Shown here piece after piece: positions 61,373 through 64,000 of a stretch of 64,000 bases of DNA; position 1 is the stretch's first letter; every line of letters starts with the position of its first letter. The stretch covers positions 71,845,006 through 71,909,005 of the forward strand of contig NC_089742.1 in the NCBI RefSeq assembly GCF_040412425.1, written 5' to 3'. Position numbers and translations under genes: made by a program. This DNA is from Macrobrachium rosenbergii. Its lineage: Eukaryota; Arthropoda; Malacostraca; Decapoda; Palaemonidae. The notes under the pieces are model-generated. The model made no database searches. It was not told the origin of the DNA and worked only from the letters and a program-made list of their open reading frames with translations.

Positions 61373-61446
61373 TATATATATATATATATGTATGTATATA
61401 AATTTATATGTATATATATGTAAATATATAAATATATTATATATAT

Positions 61447-61590
61447 GAAGATAAAAAGGCCCATAAAACATTATTTGAACGTTGCAACCATATACTTCGG
61501 GCACTTCCTTCTGTGCCCGTTCACAGAAGGAAGTGCCCAAAATATATGGCTGCAACATTCAAATAGTGTTTTATGGGCCTTTATCTTCAT
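61447..61590. repeat. Long fold-back hairpin 1
   Basis: Arms of about 68 bases (61447-61515 and 61522-61590) are near-perfect inverses around a loop of about six bases. Arm landmarks are AAGGCCCATAAAACA, GGGCACTTCCTTCTGTG and their inverses. Part of the arm recurs at 63877-63932. Confidence 0.85.
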
Positions 61591-61610
61591 ATTATACTGT
61601 AGTATTACAG

Positions 61611-61667
<57 letters not shown>

Positions 61668-61672
<5 letters not shown>

Positions 61673-61866
61673 CATGAAGCTACAAATGTCGCTAATATCG
61701 AATTCACGCTACCTCAGGATATCTCCGTTGGAGAATTGTCAAAGGAATTTATATAAGTGATAAATGAATTGGAATATCACTTATATAAATTCCCCTTCAA
61801 TACAATTCTCCAAACGGAGATATCCTGAGGTAGCGTGAATTGATAATTTTGTAGCTTCATGGTTGT
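61668..61866. repeat. Long fold-back hairpin 2
   Basis: Arms of about 95 bases (61668-61762 and 61774-61866) share AATTCACGCTACCTCAGGAT and its inverse, with a short AATGAATTGGA spacer. It lies between TA arrays. Confidence 0.85.
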
Positions 61867-61888
61867 ATATAAATCATGGTGTGATAAA

Positions 61889-62104
<216 letters not shown>

Positions 62105-62119
62105 TATGTATATATATAG

Positions 62120-62233
<114 letters not shown>

Positions 62234-62281
62234 TCTTCTTCTTTTAACGTGCTTTTATTCCCATTTTTGTATGGGGTAAGA

Positions 62282-63829
<1,548 letters not shown>

Positions 63830-63967
63830 ATATGTATATATATATATATATGTATATGTGAATGTCTTTTACTGTAATACTACAGTATAATATGAAGATA
63901 AAAAGGCCCATAAAACACTACTTGAACGTTGTGTGTGTGTGTGTATGTATATATATATATATATTAT

Positions 63968-64000
<33 letters not shown>
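63830..64000. repeat. TA/GT-rich end with hairpin-arm fragment
   Basis: TA-rich tracts surround 63877-63932, which repeats the hairpin 1 arm (AAGGCCCATAAAACACTA, TTGAACGTTG). A GT tract follows, then TA to the window edge. Confidence 0.85.

Overview
The window looks like nuclear DNA of an invertebrate, most likely a decapod crustacean. It is AT-rich, with GT-AG spliced exons separated by introns of 11 to 19 kb, many decayed retrotransposons, long CT, TA, GT and AAT microsatellites, and several DIRS-type elements, a group known to be common in decapods. The organism call is an inference from sequence style, not from a marker gene.

One host gene explains the conserved coding sequence. It is a minus-strand C2H2 zinc-finger gene read from right to left through four exons: 59513-59654, 42841-44226, 23858-24060 and 12023-12713. 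Intron phases agree at all three junctions, and one zinc finger is completed only when the second and third exons are joined. About ten fingers are visible. The 5' end lies beyond the right edge. Two oddities affect the model: a one-base deficit in an A homopolymer in the large exon, and a stop codon that overlaps a perfect splice donor and is followed by 31 more open, protein-like codons.

Almost everything else is mobile DNA inside or around these introns. From left to right: a decayed DIRS-like element (about 400-3400); a decayed endonuclease/RT LINE (4791-7815); a TTAA-flanked, piggyBac-type non-autonomous element built of ~380-bp tandem units (8276-10092), with a second copy at 29831-32056; a 2A-motif CR1/Jockey-type LINE (13180-18300) split by a later minus-strand RNase H LINE (13905-16588); three pogo/Tigger-like MITEs (21.9, 26.2 and 27.3 kb); a DIRS tyrosine-recombinase relic (25 kb); a full-length DIRS element of 8.17 kb with inverted terminal repeats, an internal complementary region and an intact recombinase (33591-41758); a retroelement relic (45.4-47.5 kb); nested TIR elements full of CT arrays (50275-53300); a non-autonomous DIRS element carrying a tRNA-derived SINE and 5S rRNA-derived sequence (54251-56915); and a TA-array region with two long fold-back hairpins and a nearly intact Tc1-like DD35E transposon (61208-64000).

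The most interesting points are the DIRS architecture with a live-looking recombinase beside a mutated reverse transcriptase, the TTAA-flanked satellite-carrying family, the apparent LINE/SINE 3'-tail sharing, the 5S-derived sequence, the 2A-like LINE peptide and the unusual end of the zinc-finger gene.
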